Part shown: piece after piece, positions 7,561 through 17,853 of the stretch
Position numbering within the stretch: position 1 is the first letter of the stretch
Layout of the letters: every line of letters starts with the position of its first letter
Origin: Subsaximicrobium wynnwilliamsii
Lineage (GTDB): Bacteria; Bacteroidota; Bacteroidia; Flavobacteriales; Flavobacteriaceae
Direction of reading: 5' to 3'
Assembly (NCBI RefSeq): GCF_007997225.1
Contig: NZ_VORM01000018.1
Location: forward strand, 1 to 64,000
DNA length: 64,000 bases
Made by a program: the position numbers and the translations under genes
The notes under the pieces: generated by a model
Seen by the model: the letters and a program-made list of their open reading frames with translations, nothing else
Told to the model about the DNA's origin: nothing
Databases searched by the model: none

Positions 7561-10500
7561 ATGAAAAAAAAATACACGCTTGTATTAGTCTGCTTTTTGT
7601 GTTTTGTTTTGTCTGGGTTTGGGCAGGTAACTTTGCCATTGGTTAGAACCACCTGGAATTCGACTCCGATTGGATGGACAGATAGTCCTTTAGATTCTTA
7701 TACATCTTCATTTGCTTGCTCAACAAACAATGGGGCTAAATTTGATACAACTGGTGATGTAAAAATTGTTTATTTTGAAGATACTCCAAACGAATTAAAA
7801 TTCGTTGTTAAATCTAATAATTTGACTTCAACATCGGAGCTCCTTGTAGAAGAATCCACTAACGGAATATCTTACACCACAGTCATTAATTTAGCTGGGA
7901 CTTCTAACCTTCCATCAAGTTGTACGATCAAAGGCCCATACAATCTCAATTCTAACTCACGATATGTAAAATGGACTTTTACAAAGGGATCGTCAAACAT
8001 GACTATGGATGATGTTGAAATCACAAAAGCAACTTCAACTGGTCCAACCATCACGGTGACTCAAGCCACTGGGGGCAATATTAGCCCAGATACCGCGAGT
8101 TATGCTGCCGGTGCTGACCAAAGTTTTACAGCTACTCCCGATGCCTGTCATGCCTTTTCAAATTGGATCATAGATGCTGCAACAAGCAGTACTGCCAATC
8201 CGTACACATTTACAAACATTAGCGCTAATCATACCTTAACCGCAGTTTACAACAGTTATGATTACAACATTACAGCTACTTCAGGCCCCAATGGTAGCAT
8301 CACTCCTAGTGGCATTACGAGTGTTTCCTGTGGTGCCAATCAAAGTTATACCATTACGGCGGCCAGTGGTTACGCCATAGATGACGTTTTGGTTGATGGT
8401 GCTTCTTTAGGTGCAGTAAGCATTTATAACTTTATAAATGTTACAGCTCCCCGTACCATAAGTGCGACGTTTAATGTTTATGTTGGACCTTGTCTGGGAG
8501 AAGAAAGCTTTGAGTCTGGAGAACCTACTGGCTGGACAAATAATGGCTCATATTACAATACCGGTGATGCCCGTTCTGGCAATCAAAAAGCTGGTATGAA
8601 TGATTTAGGTGATTGGATTCAAATGCTAAGTATTGACAATCCATCATCTTTAGTTTATTATGCACGGTTAAGTAGCAATCCAACCGGAACAAATAGTGTT
8701 AAAATACAATATTGGAGCGGTACTGATTGGACTGATATAATCGAACACACAGCAACCTCTGAGGTATATACAATCTTTACAGTTGACCTAAGCAGCCTAA
8801 CGAGCTTGATTAATGTACAATTAAGATTCTTCAGATCAGCCCATAATAGGTCGATTTATATTGATGATGTTAGCATTTTCTGTGGAACTCCAACTCCCGA
8901 ACCCGAAATAGCAATCCAAGGCAATGGCAACGAAATCGTCAATGGCGACAGCAGTCCAGATTCCAGTGATGCTACCTATTTTGGTAATGTAGCTTTAGCA
9001 GGCGGTACGCAAGACAACATATTTACTATAAATAACACCGGGACCGCCAATTTAGATATCACAAGCGTGACCAGCTCAAATGCTTCAGAATTTATGGTCT
9101 CTGGCGCCACGTCAGGAAGTATTTCTCCCTCAAGTTCGGCTACTTTTACCGTGACCTTCGATCCCAATGCCATTGGCTTGAGTACTGCAACGATAACGGT
9201 AACGAGTGACGACTCAGATGAAGGAACTTACACCTTTACGATATCGGGTAATGGAACAAACAGCAACCTTTCCACCATTATAGACAACACAAATTATGGC
9301 AGTACTGCTCCAGAATTTAATAGCAATCCTGAATACATCAACTTTATCGATGGCTCAGCAACTTCTGTTGGGAAATTCATCCCTATGAAAATCAGAATTC
9401 TGGATGGGCCCGATGCGGATGGCTTTGACACCACCTTGACCAATCTAAGCTTAACGGTTGAAGATGTATCAAACACCAATCAATTGGCCATGATAAAAAC
9501 CGCGCTGCTTACCACAACTGGCGGCACCGTATTGGCAACCGCGACTAAAGTCGCTAATGCATTGGTGTTTTCTGGAATGAGTGGGGCTGCAGTCACTGCC
9601 CCAGATGATAATCTTAGCGGAAGAATACTGCACATTCGCGCTTCATTTGACGAAACGCAAGTTGTGGATCGAACGAAGCTGATTTTTAAAATCACCTCCG
9701 CCACTGCAGACCCAACTGGTTCTTCATTTGTAGCAGCAGATGCTGGTGGCGCACAAAGTAGCACAGGAAACAACAGTCAAAACCGATTGAATGTAACCGC
9801 TGATCGATTGAGTTTTGTACAACAACCTAGTGATACCGATACAAACGCCACCATGACGCCGGCAGTTCTCATTGAGGGAATCGATATGTATGCCCACCGG
9901 GATTTAGATTATACAACCACCATCCAAATTGGCTCAACCGGCACTATGACAAGTTCGCCATTGTCTGCCACAGCAATTAATGGTGTTGCGTCGTTTAACA
10001 CCATTGTACATTCGGTTGCAGAAAACAATAGACAATTGACTGCGGTGCGCTCTGGGACATTAGATTGGACCGCAACCTCATCATCGTTCAATATCACAGA
10101 TTTACCCACTTCCAATGGCGACTATAGAACCACTGGATCAGGAAATTGGAACAGCAACACCATTTGGGAAAGGTTTACCGGAGGCACTTGGTCCTCTTCA
10201 ACGGCACCATCCTATGCTAGCGTGAATAGACTTTATATTAGAAACGGACATACCATTACAACTTCAGGGGCATTTGGTAGCAGCGTAAAACTCTACATTT
10301 TAGACGGTGGCACGTTTATCAACATACACAATAGCACTGCTCAACAGGTGTTTATTTATGAAGGTGGCACATTAGACATTAGGGAATCGTTAAGTATCGC
10401 AAGCTCAGGAACAATTGAGGTGTTTGATGGTGGTATGGTGTATTTTGATGATAGAGGCAATTCTAACCTAACAACTTCCTTATGGAATGGAACGGAGAAT

Positions 10501-13500
10501 TTCCATCCCTTATCAGAACTTTACATCACGGACTTTAATCCCAATGCCTATTTGTTCAACGGAGAGGTAACCCTTAATACGTACAATGGCTATACCGCAG
10601 CCTTTGGAAATGTCTATGTAGATTACACTAATTCTGTAACGGGAGCTTCCCCTGCTGAGGACTGGGAAAGTGTATTGGGCCCAAACGCTAATGACAAAAA
10701 CCTTTGTCATAACAACTTTGAATTTGTGAGTACTCGCGGAAATGAAAAATTTCAATTTATTCAAAATAATGATGTTGTTGCCGGTATTGGAGGCGACTTG
10801 ATTTTGAGATCTGGAATAGGATCTGCACGAAGAATCGTGATGGCTACTGGAAATGCAGACTTGGTTTTAAATATCAATGGAAATATCGAGTTAGATTGTG
10901 CCGGTGATTTTGCCTTGAGGGGAGGAAACTCGGCAGCAGGAAGTTGCACTGTTAACGTAGATGGCAACATATTAGTTAATGGTAGCAATGTCACTTCGAA
11001 CACTCAACTAAGAATGAATACAACTATTTACTCTATTGCCAATGGTGGGATGCATATAATTAACTTAAAAGGCGATTTGTTGATTACTGATGCTGAAATA
11101 GATAACATTACCCCAAGAGATGATGTAGAATTTAATTTTGTTGGCAATACGGTTCAATCCGTAAATATAAAAAGCATAGTCGGCAATTCAAGTTCAGAAA
11201 AAGGAATTCCCTTTTATATTAAAAATGGTGCAAAGGTGTTATTGACTGAAAACAATTTGCGTTTAAATCGAAGCTCCTTAATCAAAGTGGAAAGCGGAGG
11301 CACATTAAATTTCGGCTTTGGGCTTGACGGAATTACCCCATTATTGGTAACGCAGCCTACGTCTCCTAGTGGCTCTAATCTTTTCGAATTAGAAGAAGGA
11401 GGCATTTTGAAAATCACGCACTCTCAAGGTATTTCTTCTTTAAGCACTGCAGGAAATGTGCAGTTGAGTGCAAGCAATAAAACTTTCAACCAAACCGCAA
11501 CCTTCCATTACATAGGCAAGGAAAATCAAGTGACGGGTAATGCCTTACTTCCGGGGTCATCGGAAAAATTGGTGTTTGTTAACCTTTCAAACAACAGCAA
11601 CACATTGATTCTTAGCAATGATGTAGGCATTTCAGATGCTACAACATTAGACTTAAATGGAGGTAAGCTGGAAATTCAAAGAGGCAGCGTTGTAGGAAGC
11701 TCTACTGGCGATTTTTACGGTAGCGGACGATTGGTCATGACCAATGGCGAATATCGCATCAGTACCATTACGGCTTCTCCATTAACAGATTTTCTGCCTC
11801 GCTTAGGCAGCACTGCAGGGCTTCCCGGCATTGGCGGCTATGCTAATTATGAGCTCTCCGGTGGCATTGTCAATTTAGATGGAAGCAATGCCACACAAAT
11901 ACTCAGTGGCACTCCACACTATTTTAATCTAAAATTTAGTGGCACAAATGATTATGGGCCACCACCTTTTCCCATTTTAAATTATAAAGGTTTGAGTACA
12001 GCGACCAAAGTCTCCAATAACATTACAATTTCCAACAATGCCATTGTAGATGTTAGAAACAACTCTTTGGGACTTGGCAATAACCCTTCATTTACCATGA
12101 ATGATAGCAGCCGTTATGTCACTGATGGCGGAGGAGAGAAACCAGACACTGCCGGTGTTTATTCATTAGACATAAATTCCACGATTGAATATGCGAACAC
12201 CACTGGAGCCGGCATTGTGAGGCTGGGCCTATCGCCTATCCAGTATGCCAACATCGTTATAAGTGGCACTAATGTTTCTAATAATTCGAACGTCACTGGT
12301 ATTCTCTTGAAAAATGGAGGTACGTTTACCGTTAAGGATGGTGCGACATTCAAATTAAAGAACACCGCTGGTTTTAGTGGTGCAGTGAATACTGCCATTA
12401 GAAACACCAACAGTCCAACGGTTACTCTGGAAGATTTTTCAACTATTGAGTATACAGGAACAGATCAAAACATAACTAGCTTTAGTCCCGAATATAAAAA
12501 TATAAGCATCTCAGGCACCGGCACAAAGACCTTGGGACATCCAACCGATATTTTAGTAGGAGAGGATTTAATGGTCAAATCTGGCAGCTTGTTGGTTAAA
12601 ACCGATGAAGCCATCACGGTTGATGAACGTGTTATTGTTGATAATACGGCCAGTTTTAATATTGAAAACTCTGGCAGCTTGATTCAAATCAACGACACTA
12701 AAACCAATATCGGAAAAATTTCCATGATTAGAAAAGCTTCCATAAAAAATCTAGATTATGTATACTGGTCTGCACCTATCAATGGTTATAATGTGAGCAA
12801 CATAAGCCCTACAACTCACATCTACAAATGGGATGCCACGGCAACAAATGCAAACAATACACAGGGCAATTGGATTCAAGCCATAGGCGAAACCATGCTG
12901 CCCGGTAAGGGTTATATTGTGAGAGCTCCAAATGGTCAAGCAGACCCTAGCCCAGCTGGATCTTTGAATTTCACGACCACTTTTTATGATGTTGGGGCTG
13001 GGTCAAGCGTTCCCAATAATGGCGAGATTAGCATTGACATATTCCGAGGAGACAATACGATTAGTGATGCTGATACCGATGACAATTGGAATCTTCTGGG
13101 AAATCCGTATCCTTCGGCTATTTCTATTATGGATTTTCTAAGCCAAAATCTAACGGTTGACGGCTATGTCAATTTATGGAAACATGGCCTACCACCAAAT
13201 AGCTCCATAAGCCCCTTTTATCAAAACTTCAGCTTAAACTACAATCAATCTGATTATTTCTACTATAATAGTTCGGGAAGTTCTGATGGTCCTGATAGTT
13301 TTTCAGGTTTTATAGCAGCAGGACAAGGATTTATGGTCAACATGGTTGATGGCCAACTTCCGGACACTACCAATGTCATTTTCAGAAACAACATGCGAGA
13401 TAAAGCCTATGTCAATAACGAGTTTTTTAGGACCTCCCAAAATCAGATGTCATCTCAAGAAAAACACAGGATTTGGCTGGATTTAATATCACCCACAACC

Positions 13501-14148
13501 TCAACGAATAGGATACTTGTGGGATATATTGAAGGGGCTACAATGCCTAGAGACCGCATGTTTGATGCTCCAATAAGTTTTGATGCCGCTACTGAAGGTA
13601 TTTATTCGCTCATCAATGACGAGTCCTATATTATTCAAGGACGCGCCTTAGCCTTTGACGAGAACGATATTATTCAATTGGGTATAAAGGTCAACGCACC
13701 TGAAAATTACACCATTGCCATTGGCGCGGTAGACGGTTTATTTGAAAGCAATGCACAAACCATTTACTTAAGAGACGAACTATTGGGCTTTACCCATAAT
13801 TTAACTAATCAGCCCTATAGCTTTACTTCGGAAGCCGGAGTTTTCAATGATCGCTTTGAAATCGTTTTTAACCCTGCAGCCCTATCAACCTACCAAAATG
13901 AGATTTCTGCGGAAGGCTTACTTATCATGGAACTTAAGGATGGACGTGTCAGATTTTCAGTAGACAAAAATTTGAATATAAAAAACATAGAGATCCTAGA
14001 CCTTTTGGGAAGACGTTTGTATAATCTGAAAGCCAACAATTCGTCTGAAATATTCGAACTGTCCAACCTAAGCCAATCCACCTATTTTGCGAAAGCGACC
14101 CTCTCCAATGGGCAAGTGATTTTGAAAAAAGCGATCAAACAACAGTAA
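7561..14148 (+). CDS. Giant secreted multidomain protein with T9SS type A sorting domain
   Basis: A 2195-aa protein with signal peptide (1-21, ends LSGFGQ). In order it shows: an unclassified beta domain (about 25-165); two InlB-B/bacterial-repeat units (about 165-305; PNGSITPSGITSVSCGANQS type); a jelly-roll-like domain (about 310-450); a choice-of-anchor D/HYDIN-like Ig domain (about 455-575; FTINNTGTANLDITSV, TFTVTFDPNAIG); long beta-helix-like stretches rich in GGTLDI/GGTFTV/SGGTLNF turns (about 860-1700); a YVYWSAPINGYN...GNPYPSAI module (about 1735-2100) shared with the protein at 17854; and a C-terminal T9SS sorting domain (about 2120-2195, ending VILKKAIKQQ). Most likely a surface adhesin or matrix protein. 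No enzymatic motif was seen. The binding target is unknown. Confidence 0.9.
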   Translation: MKKKYTLVLVCFLCFVLSGFGQVTLPLVRTTWNSTPIGWTDSPLDSYTSSFACSTNNGAKFDTTGDVKIVYFEDTPNELKFVVKSNNLTSTSELLVEESTNGISYTTVINLAGTSNLPSSCTIKGPYNLNSNSRYVKWTFTKGSSNMTMDDVEITKATSTGPTITVTQATGGNISPDTASYAAGADQSFTATPDACHAFSNWIIDAATSSTANPYTFTNISANHTLTAVYNSYDYNITATSGPNGSITPSGITSVSCGANQSYTITAASGYAIDDVLVDGASLGAVSIYNFINVTAPRTISATFNVYVGPCLGEESFESGEPTGWTNNGSYYNTGDARSGNQKAGMNDLGDWIQMLSIDNPSSLVYYARLSSNPTGTNSVKIQYWSGTDWTDIIEHTATSEVYTIFTVDLSSLTSLINVQLRFFRSAHNRSIYIDDVSIFCGTPTPEPEIAIQGNGNEIVNGDSSPDSSDATYFGNVALAGGTQDNIFTINNTGTANLDITSVTSSNASEFMVSGATSGSISPSSSATFTVTFDPNAIGLSTATITVTSDDSDEGTYTFTISGNGTNSNLSTIIDNTNYGSTAPEFNSNPEYINFIDGSATSVGKFIPMKIRILDGPDADGFDTTLTNLSLTVEDVSNTNQLAMIKTALLTTTGGTVLATATKVANALVFSGMSGAAVTAPDDNLSGRILHIRASFDETQVVDRTKLIFKITSATADPTGSSFVAADAGGAQSSTGNNSQNRLNVTADRLSFVQQPSDTDTNATMTPAVLIEGIDMYAHRDLDYTTTIQIGSTGTMTSSPLSATAINGVASFNTIVHSVAENNRQLTAVRSGTLDWTATSSSFNITDLPTSNGDYRTTGSGNWNSNTIWERFTGGTWSSSTAPSYASVNRLYIRNGHTITTSGAFGSSVKLYILDGGTFINIHNSTAQQVFIYEGGTLDIRESLSIASSGTIEVFDGGMVYFDDRGNSNLTTSLWNGTENFHPLSELYITDFNPNAYLFNGEVTLNTYNGYTAAFGNVYVDYTNSVTGASPAEDWESVLGPNANDKNLCHNNFEFVSTRGNEKFQFIQNNDVVAGIGGDLILRSGIGSARRIVMATGNADLVLNINGNIELDCAGDFALRGGNSAAGSCTVNVDGNILVNGSNVTSNTQLRMNTTIYSIANGGMHIINLKGDLLITDAEIDNITPRDDVEFNFVGNTVQSVNIKSIVGNSSSEKGIPFYIKNGAKVLLTENNLRLNRSSLIKVESGGTLNFGFGLDGITPLLVTQPTSPSGSNLFELEEGGILKITHSQGISSLSTAGNVQLSASNKTFNQTATFHYIGKENQVTGNALLPGSSEKLVFVNLSNNSNTLILSNDVGISDATTLDLNGGKLEIQRGSVVGSSTGDFYGSGRLVMTNGEYRISTITASPLTDFLPRLGSTAGLPGIGGYANYELSGGIVNLDGSNATQILSGTPHYFNLKFSGTNDYGPPPFPILNYKGLSTATKVSNNITISNNAIVDVRNNSLGLGNNPSFTMNDSSRYVTDGGGEKPDTAGVYSLDINSTIEYANTTGAGIVRLGLSPIQYANIVISGTNVSNNSNVTGILLKNGGTFTVKDGATFKLKNTAGFSGAVNTAIRNTNSPTVTLEDFSTIEYTGTDQNITSFSPEYKNISISGTGTKTLGHPTDILVGEDLMVKSGSLLVKTDEAITVDERVIVDNTASFNIENSGSLIQINDTKTNIGKISMIRKASIKNLDYVYWSAPINGYNVSNISPTTHIYKWDATATNANNTQGNWIQAIGETMLPGKGYIVRAPNGQADPSPAGSLNFTTTFYDVGAGSSVPNNGEISIDIFRGDNTISDADTDDNWNLLGNPYPSAISIMDFLSQNLTVDGYVNLWKHGLPPNSSISPFYQNFSLNYNQSDYFYYNSSGSSDGPDSFSGFIAAGQGFMVNMVDGQLPDTTNVIFRNNMRDKAYVNNEFFRTSQNQMSSQEKHRIWLDLISPTTSTNRILVGYIEGATMPRDRMFDAPISFDAATEGIYSLINDESYIIQGRALAFDENDIIQLGIKVNAPENYTIAIGAVDGLFESNAQTIYLRDELLGFTHNLTNQPYSFTSEAGVFNDRFEIVFNPAALSTYQNEISAEGLLIMELKDGRVRFSVDKNLNIKNIEILDLLGRRLYNLKANNSSEIFELSNLSQSTYFAKATLSNGQVILKKAIKQQ

Positions 14149-14506
14149 TTGATTCTTCAAGTGTGTTAATGACTTGTGAAAAGACCTTCGTTAAATTAGC
14201 AGAAAGTCTTGGCGGTGGCATCCCATTAAATGAGACCAAATTAAACCTGAACCTCCAAATTTTGTTTAAAACAATGTCAATCAGCCCTTTATACCGCCAG
14301 GTTAGTTTATTGTGCATTTCGTCGGAGGCGTCTTTATTCACGGTACTTTCAAGCAAATTCACTTCTGTACATCTATAATTTCCAATAGTTTAACGAATAA
14401 TAATGATTTTGACGAGTATTTAAGAAGTACCACGATTAAATAATGTAGGTAACGCCTTTTTTGCCATCTTTGGGGTAACTTAATTTTAAATTAATCCTAA
14501 ATACTT
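14149..14506. other. 358-bp intergenic region without a recognised gene
   Basis: It holds two overlapping opposite-strand ORFs of 71-75 codons that resemble no family and lack plausible starts. No terminator with a T-run and no canonical -7 box before 14507 were found. Confidence 0.5.
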
Positions 14507-17065
14507 ATGAAAAACTTTACTAAACTCATGATTGCCGGTATTTGTGGCGCATCTTCGATGTTGCCTTCAAGTGCAAGTGCATTTCAAGGTGACTCTCAGG
14601 ATGGCTGTTATGCCACTGAGGTAGTCGCCTCGAACCAGGGCCTTACCTCAAATGGCGCTGCTGTTCCTGCAAATCGCTCCGATGTAAGCAAAACGCTTAT
14701 GTCTCCAGACATGTCTAATGCTGTTGGAGGTTTTTATTCTCTCGGTATGGGAGGTAGCATAACCCTTAAATTTGGTGGTGCTGTCTCAAATTCCGATGGT
14801 AATGATATTATGATCTATGAGACTTCTTACTCAGGAGACACCTGTGGTGCTTCAGATGACGAAACTGCAATGATTGAAGTATCTCAAGATGGAAGTACTT
14901 GGTACAATCTAGGCAACATCTGTCGTGATGGCGGTGTGGATCTTGACGGTTTACCAGTACCATTTGTAACTCAAATCAGAATTACTGACATGACTACAAA
15001 TAACGGTGATGGTTACGATGTTGATGGCGTTGTTGCCATTGGCGGTTGTGAACCAGTCAGCGATGTTGATCTTTGCTACGGTTCTTCTATTGTAGAAGGA
15101 AGCTTTCAGCAAGGCTTGCAAAAAAACAATCAGCCAGTTGCTGGTAATCGTTCTGACGCAACCAAAGCGCTAGGTGCACCAGAACTTATTTACGACCCTA
15201 ATACCGTTACTTATGTCTCTCTTGGTTATGGAGGATCTATAGTAATTACCTTTGATGGTGTCGTTTATGACGCACCTGGAGATGATCTTGCAGTTGCTGA
15301 GACTACTGGCAATAATGCTGGCGCTACTGCTCCTTGGGTAGAAACAGCCGAGGTGTTCGTATCTCAGGATAATGTTATTTTTCATTCGGTAGGTTTTGCC
15401 AATAAATTTGAGCTTGCTCAATTTGATATTGCAGATGCTGGTGTAGGTCTTACCTTCATTAGAAGTGTAAAGGTGGTTGATGTAACTCCTATGAGTTCTA
15501 TTTCTGCTGATGCCTATGATTTAGACGGTATAATTGCTCTAAACGGGTGTTCTCAAGATCCTTCTCAGGATCCTGAAGTTTGTGAGAATTTCGATTATTT
15601 CGTTGCAGATAGACAACAAAACGGTGGTATCTTAAAAATTTACGCTGCTAAAATCATTGGAGGAAACGCTGTTTTAACGATGATCACTTCTAGAGACCCA
15701 GAAGTCTCTATAGCATATGATGAAGCAAATAATGTGCTTTACGGTATAAATGCCGCTGGAACCTTAATTGAAAAAATCGACCCTATAAATGGCGCTTCTT
15801 TAGGTTTTGTTAACATAGCTCCAGGTTTTGGGAATCAAGTATTCTCAGCAGTATTCAAAAATGGTATTCTATACACTGCTTCAGGAAGTCAGAACAGAGT
15901 TATTGCAATTGATGTTACAGATGGTTCTTTTACTGAGGTTGTAGCTGATTTACCAATAAATGGTGGTGATTTAGCCTTTATTGGCAATGATCTTTATATT
16001 AGCACTAAAGATGGTGACGATTTGTACAAGTTTGTTGGTGGTGTTGCTGTTAATGTAGGATCTGTTCCTGCCAACGTGCACGGTGTGAGTGCGACTCCTG
16101 ATGGAAACTTGGCTGTAATTGCCAAAAATTCAAATGCAATTCAATTTTTAGATACCAACGGAAACGTTACCAATAGTGTACCAGCGACACTTGACGGGCA
16201 GCCATTTACATTTAAGGATGGTGATATGACAGGTGGTTGTAATATTCCATTTAACGCAGATCCAAACCCTTCTGAATGTTACGTTGTAGATTACATGAAC
16301 TATATCGAAGGAACTACCAAGAATGGTGGTGAGGTTGCTGAAATTAGAACAAATCCAGATATGGTTTTAGGAGAGCCAGAAGGTACAGATGACTACGTGT
16401 TCACAACCTTAGGTTACGGAGGAGAAATTACTTTAACTTTTGGTGGAGCGATTCCAAACGTACCAGGACCTGATTTATTCTTTGTAGAAACATCTTTCAA
16501 CAAGCCATTAGGTTGTGAAACATATCCTGAATATGCAGATGTTTACGTGTCTTTAGACAATGTAACGTATTACATGGCAGGAACTATTTGTAAGTCTGAG
16601 GCTACAATAGATATTTCTGACGCAGGTGTTCTTGACTATGTAAATTTCGTAAAAGTCGTTAACAATAACGAGATGTCTACAACCCCAGATGGTTTCGATT
16701 TAGATGGTGTTGTTGCTTTGGGAACTTGTGTAGATTTTAATATCGAAGCATTCTTAGCTCAGCAATCATCAGCTTTATTGAGCGCAAACAGCTTAGAAGC
16801 TAGGGACTTAGGCTTTATTTCTTATCCAAACCCAACTAGTGGTGTTTCAAATGTAGAGTTTGTAGCTAAGACTAGTGGTAAAGTACTTATTGAGGTGTAT
16901 GACATTAATGGTCGTAATATCGCTCAAGTATTCAATGGAAATACTTTTGCTGGACAACAGTATAAAGCCAATTTTGACGGAAGCAACCTTGCTTCAGGTT
17001 TGTATATCTATAAGATTACAACTAACAACACTTCTATTTCAGAGAAGTTTATCATCTCTAAATAG
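14507..17065 (+). CDS. Secreted T9SS protein with three repeated surface domains and a propeller-like centre
   Basis: An 852-aa protein. Signal peptide 1-25 (ends SSASA). Three homologous domains of about 150 aa lie at roughly 33-180, 190-350 and 595-745. Each begins with a cysteine, contains a Y.SLG.GGSI.L.F.G strand pair and an aspartate-rich ET..., and ends in DG(Y/F)D.DGVVA(I/L)G.C, which suggests calcium binding and a disulfide. Between domains 2 and 3 (about 365-585) is a repeat region like a beta-propeller (IYAAKIIGG, LYGINAAGTLIEKIDP, LYISTKDGDDLYKF). The C-terminus is a T9SS type A sorting domain (YPNPTSG...GLYIYKI...EKFIISK). It is probably surface-exposed or released; substrate unknown. 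A strong terminator follows. Confidence 0.9.
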   Translation: MKNFTKLMIAGICGASSMLPSSASAFQGDSQDGCYATEVVASNQGLTSNGAAVPANRSDVSKTLMSPDMSNAVGGFYSLGMGGSITLKFGGAVSNSDGNDIMIYETSYSGDTCGASDDETAMIEVSQDGSTWYNLGNICRDGGVDLDGLPVPFVTQIRITDMTTNNGDGYDVDGVVAIGGCEPVSDVDLCYGSSIVEGSFQQGLQKNNQPVAGNRSDATKALGAPELIYDPNTVTYVSLGYGGSIVITFDGVVYDAPGDDLAVAETTGNNAGATAPWVETAEVFVSQDNVIFHSVGFANKFELAQFDIADAGVGLTFIRSVKVVDVTPMSSISADAYDLDGIIALNGCSQDPSQDPEVCENFDYFVADRQQNGGILKIYAAKIIGGNAVLTMITSRDPEVSIAYDEANNVLYGINAAGTLIEKIDPINGASLGFVNIAPGFGNQVFSAVFKNGILYTASGSQNRVIAIDVTDGSFTEVVADLPINGGDLAFIGNDLYISTKDGDDLYKFVGGVAVNVGSVPANVHGVSATPDGNLAVIAKNSNAIQFLDTNGNVTNSVPATLDGQPFTFKDGDMTGGCNIPFNADPNPSECYVVDYMNYIEGTTKNGGEVAEIRTNPDMVLGEPEGTDDYVFTTLGYGGEITLTFGGAIPNVPGPDLFFVETSFNKPLGCETYPEYADVYVSLDNVTYYMAGTICKSEATIDISDAGVLDYVNFVKVVNNNEMSTTPDGFDLDGVVALGTCVDFNIEAFLAQQSSALLSANSLEARDLGFISYPNPTSGVSNVEFVAKTSGKVLIEVYDINGRNIAQVFNGNTFAGQQYKANFDGSNLASGLYIYKITTNNTSISEKFIISK

Positions 17066-17094
17066 TAGCAATTAGTTCTTTTTAAATAAATTGA

Positions 17095-17120
17095 GGCTGC
17101 CCTTTTGGGCAGCCTTTTTT
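17095..17120 (+). terminator. Rho-independent terminator
   Basis: A perfect 8-bp GC-rich stem GGCTGCCC/GGGCAGCC (17095-17102 with 17107-17114) with a TTTT loop and six T after it. It lies 30 bp past the stop of the 852-aa protein gene. Confidence 0.95.
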
Positions 17121-17332
17121 ATTACTCAATATTTATCTATTAAGCAGTTGGTTCCGTTTTAACCAAATAATATTTTACACCTACTTTAGAATAGAATTAT
17201 AATTGGATAGCAAGGGAGATCAATACTGTTTTAAGCAATTCTTCATAGGCAATAGCTCAGATTATGGAATATGTTATCTTGGTCATAAACCAGCAAAATA
17301 ATGATGATTTCAATAAGGCTTAAACTAAATCA

Positions 17333-17360
17333 CTATGGACTTCAAGTCCATAGGTTTTTT
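17333..17360 (+). terminator. Terminator-like hairpin without an upstream gene
   Basis: A perfect 10-bp stem CTATGGACTT/AAGTCCATAG (17333-17342 with 17344-17353) around one C, followed by G and six T. The nearest plus-strand ORF ends 268 bp upstream and already has its own terminator, so this one may end an unannotated small transcript. Confidence 0.55.
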
Positions 17361-17717
17361 GAAACAGACTGAAAGTGTGTTGAATTCGTGAAATGAATAG
17401 TATCCCATTGTAAATGCTTTTAGATAGAAAACGGTTTCGTGAAAACCTTGCCTACCGGCCCGGAAGGTTCGTAAAACCGTGGCAAAATATTTTTAGAAGC
17501 TAAAGCGAAATGCACTAAAGTACATAGTTTTAACTCTATTTGAGACCAATAAATAGAAGTTAAAGTTCTGAAAGGACTATTGTAAGTAGCTACCACTAGC
17601 ATAGGTCTCAAGACCAAAATTTCACTACTGTTATAATTAGATGTCTCGCAGTATAACTCTTTGATAAATAGCCTACTTGAAAATTCATTTCATGGTAAAA
17701 AGTCACGTTTTAACGAC

Positions 17718-17725
17718 TATTTTTG
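17718..17725 (+). promoter_or_regulatory. -7 box before the 17854 gene
   Basis: TATTTTTG matches TAnnTTTG. If used, the 5' leader would be about 120 nt long. Confidence 0.4.
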
Positions 17726-17853
17726 CCTAATGACTAAAAAATTTTATTACATAAACCCAATTGCTACCTTTATAACATCAATATCAATTTTTTCTCTATT
17801 AAATCATACTTAACCAGGCAAGTACCTCTAAAGTATTTGCATTTTTAAATATC

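Larger units (their letters stand above)
17121..17853. other. Long intergenic region (733 bp) with an extra hairpin
   Basis: No convincing gene was found. A second terminator-like hairpin lies at 17333-17360. Around 17435-17490 a GC-richer stretch (CCTACCGGCCCGG) contains complementary AACCTT/AAGGTT arms. A 65-codon minus-strand ORF (17420-17617) covers it but matches no family known to me. The 3' part contains the -7 box for the next gene (17718-17725). The region could hold a decayed element or a non-coding RNA, and I cannot tell which. Confidence 0.5.

Noticed and set aside
17420-17617. 65-aa ORF on the minus strand
   Set aside because: No family, signal peptide or start context, and it runs through a structured intergenic stretch. 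Not supported as a gene.
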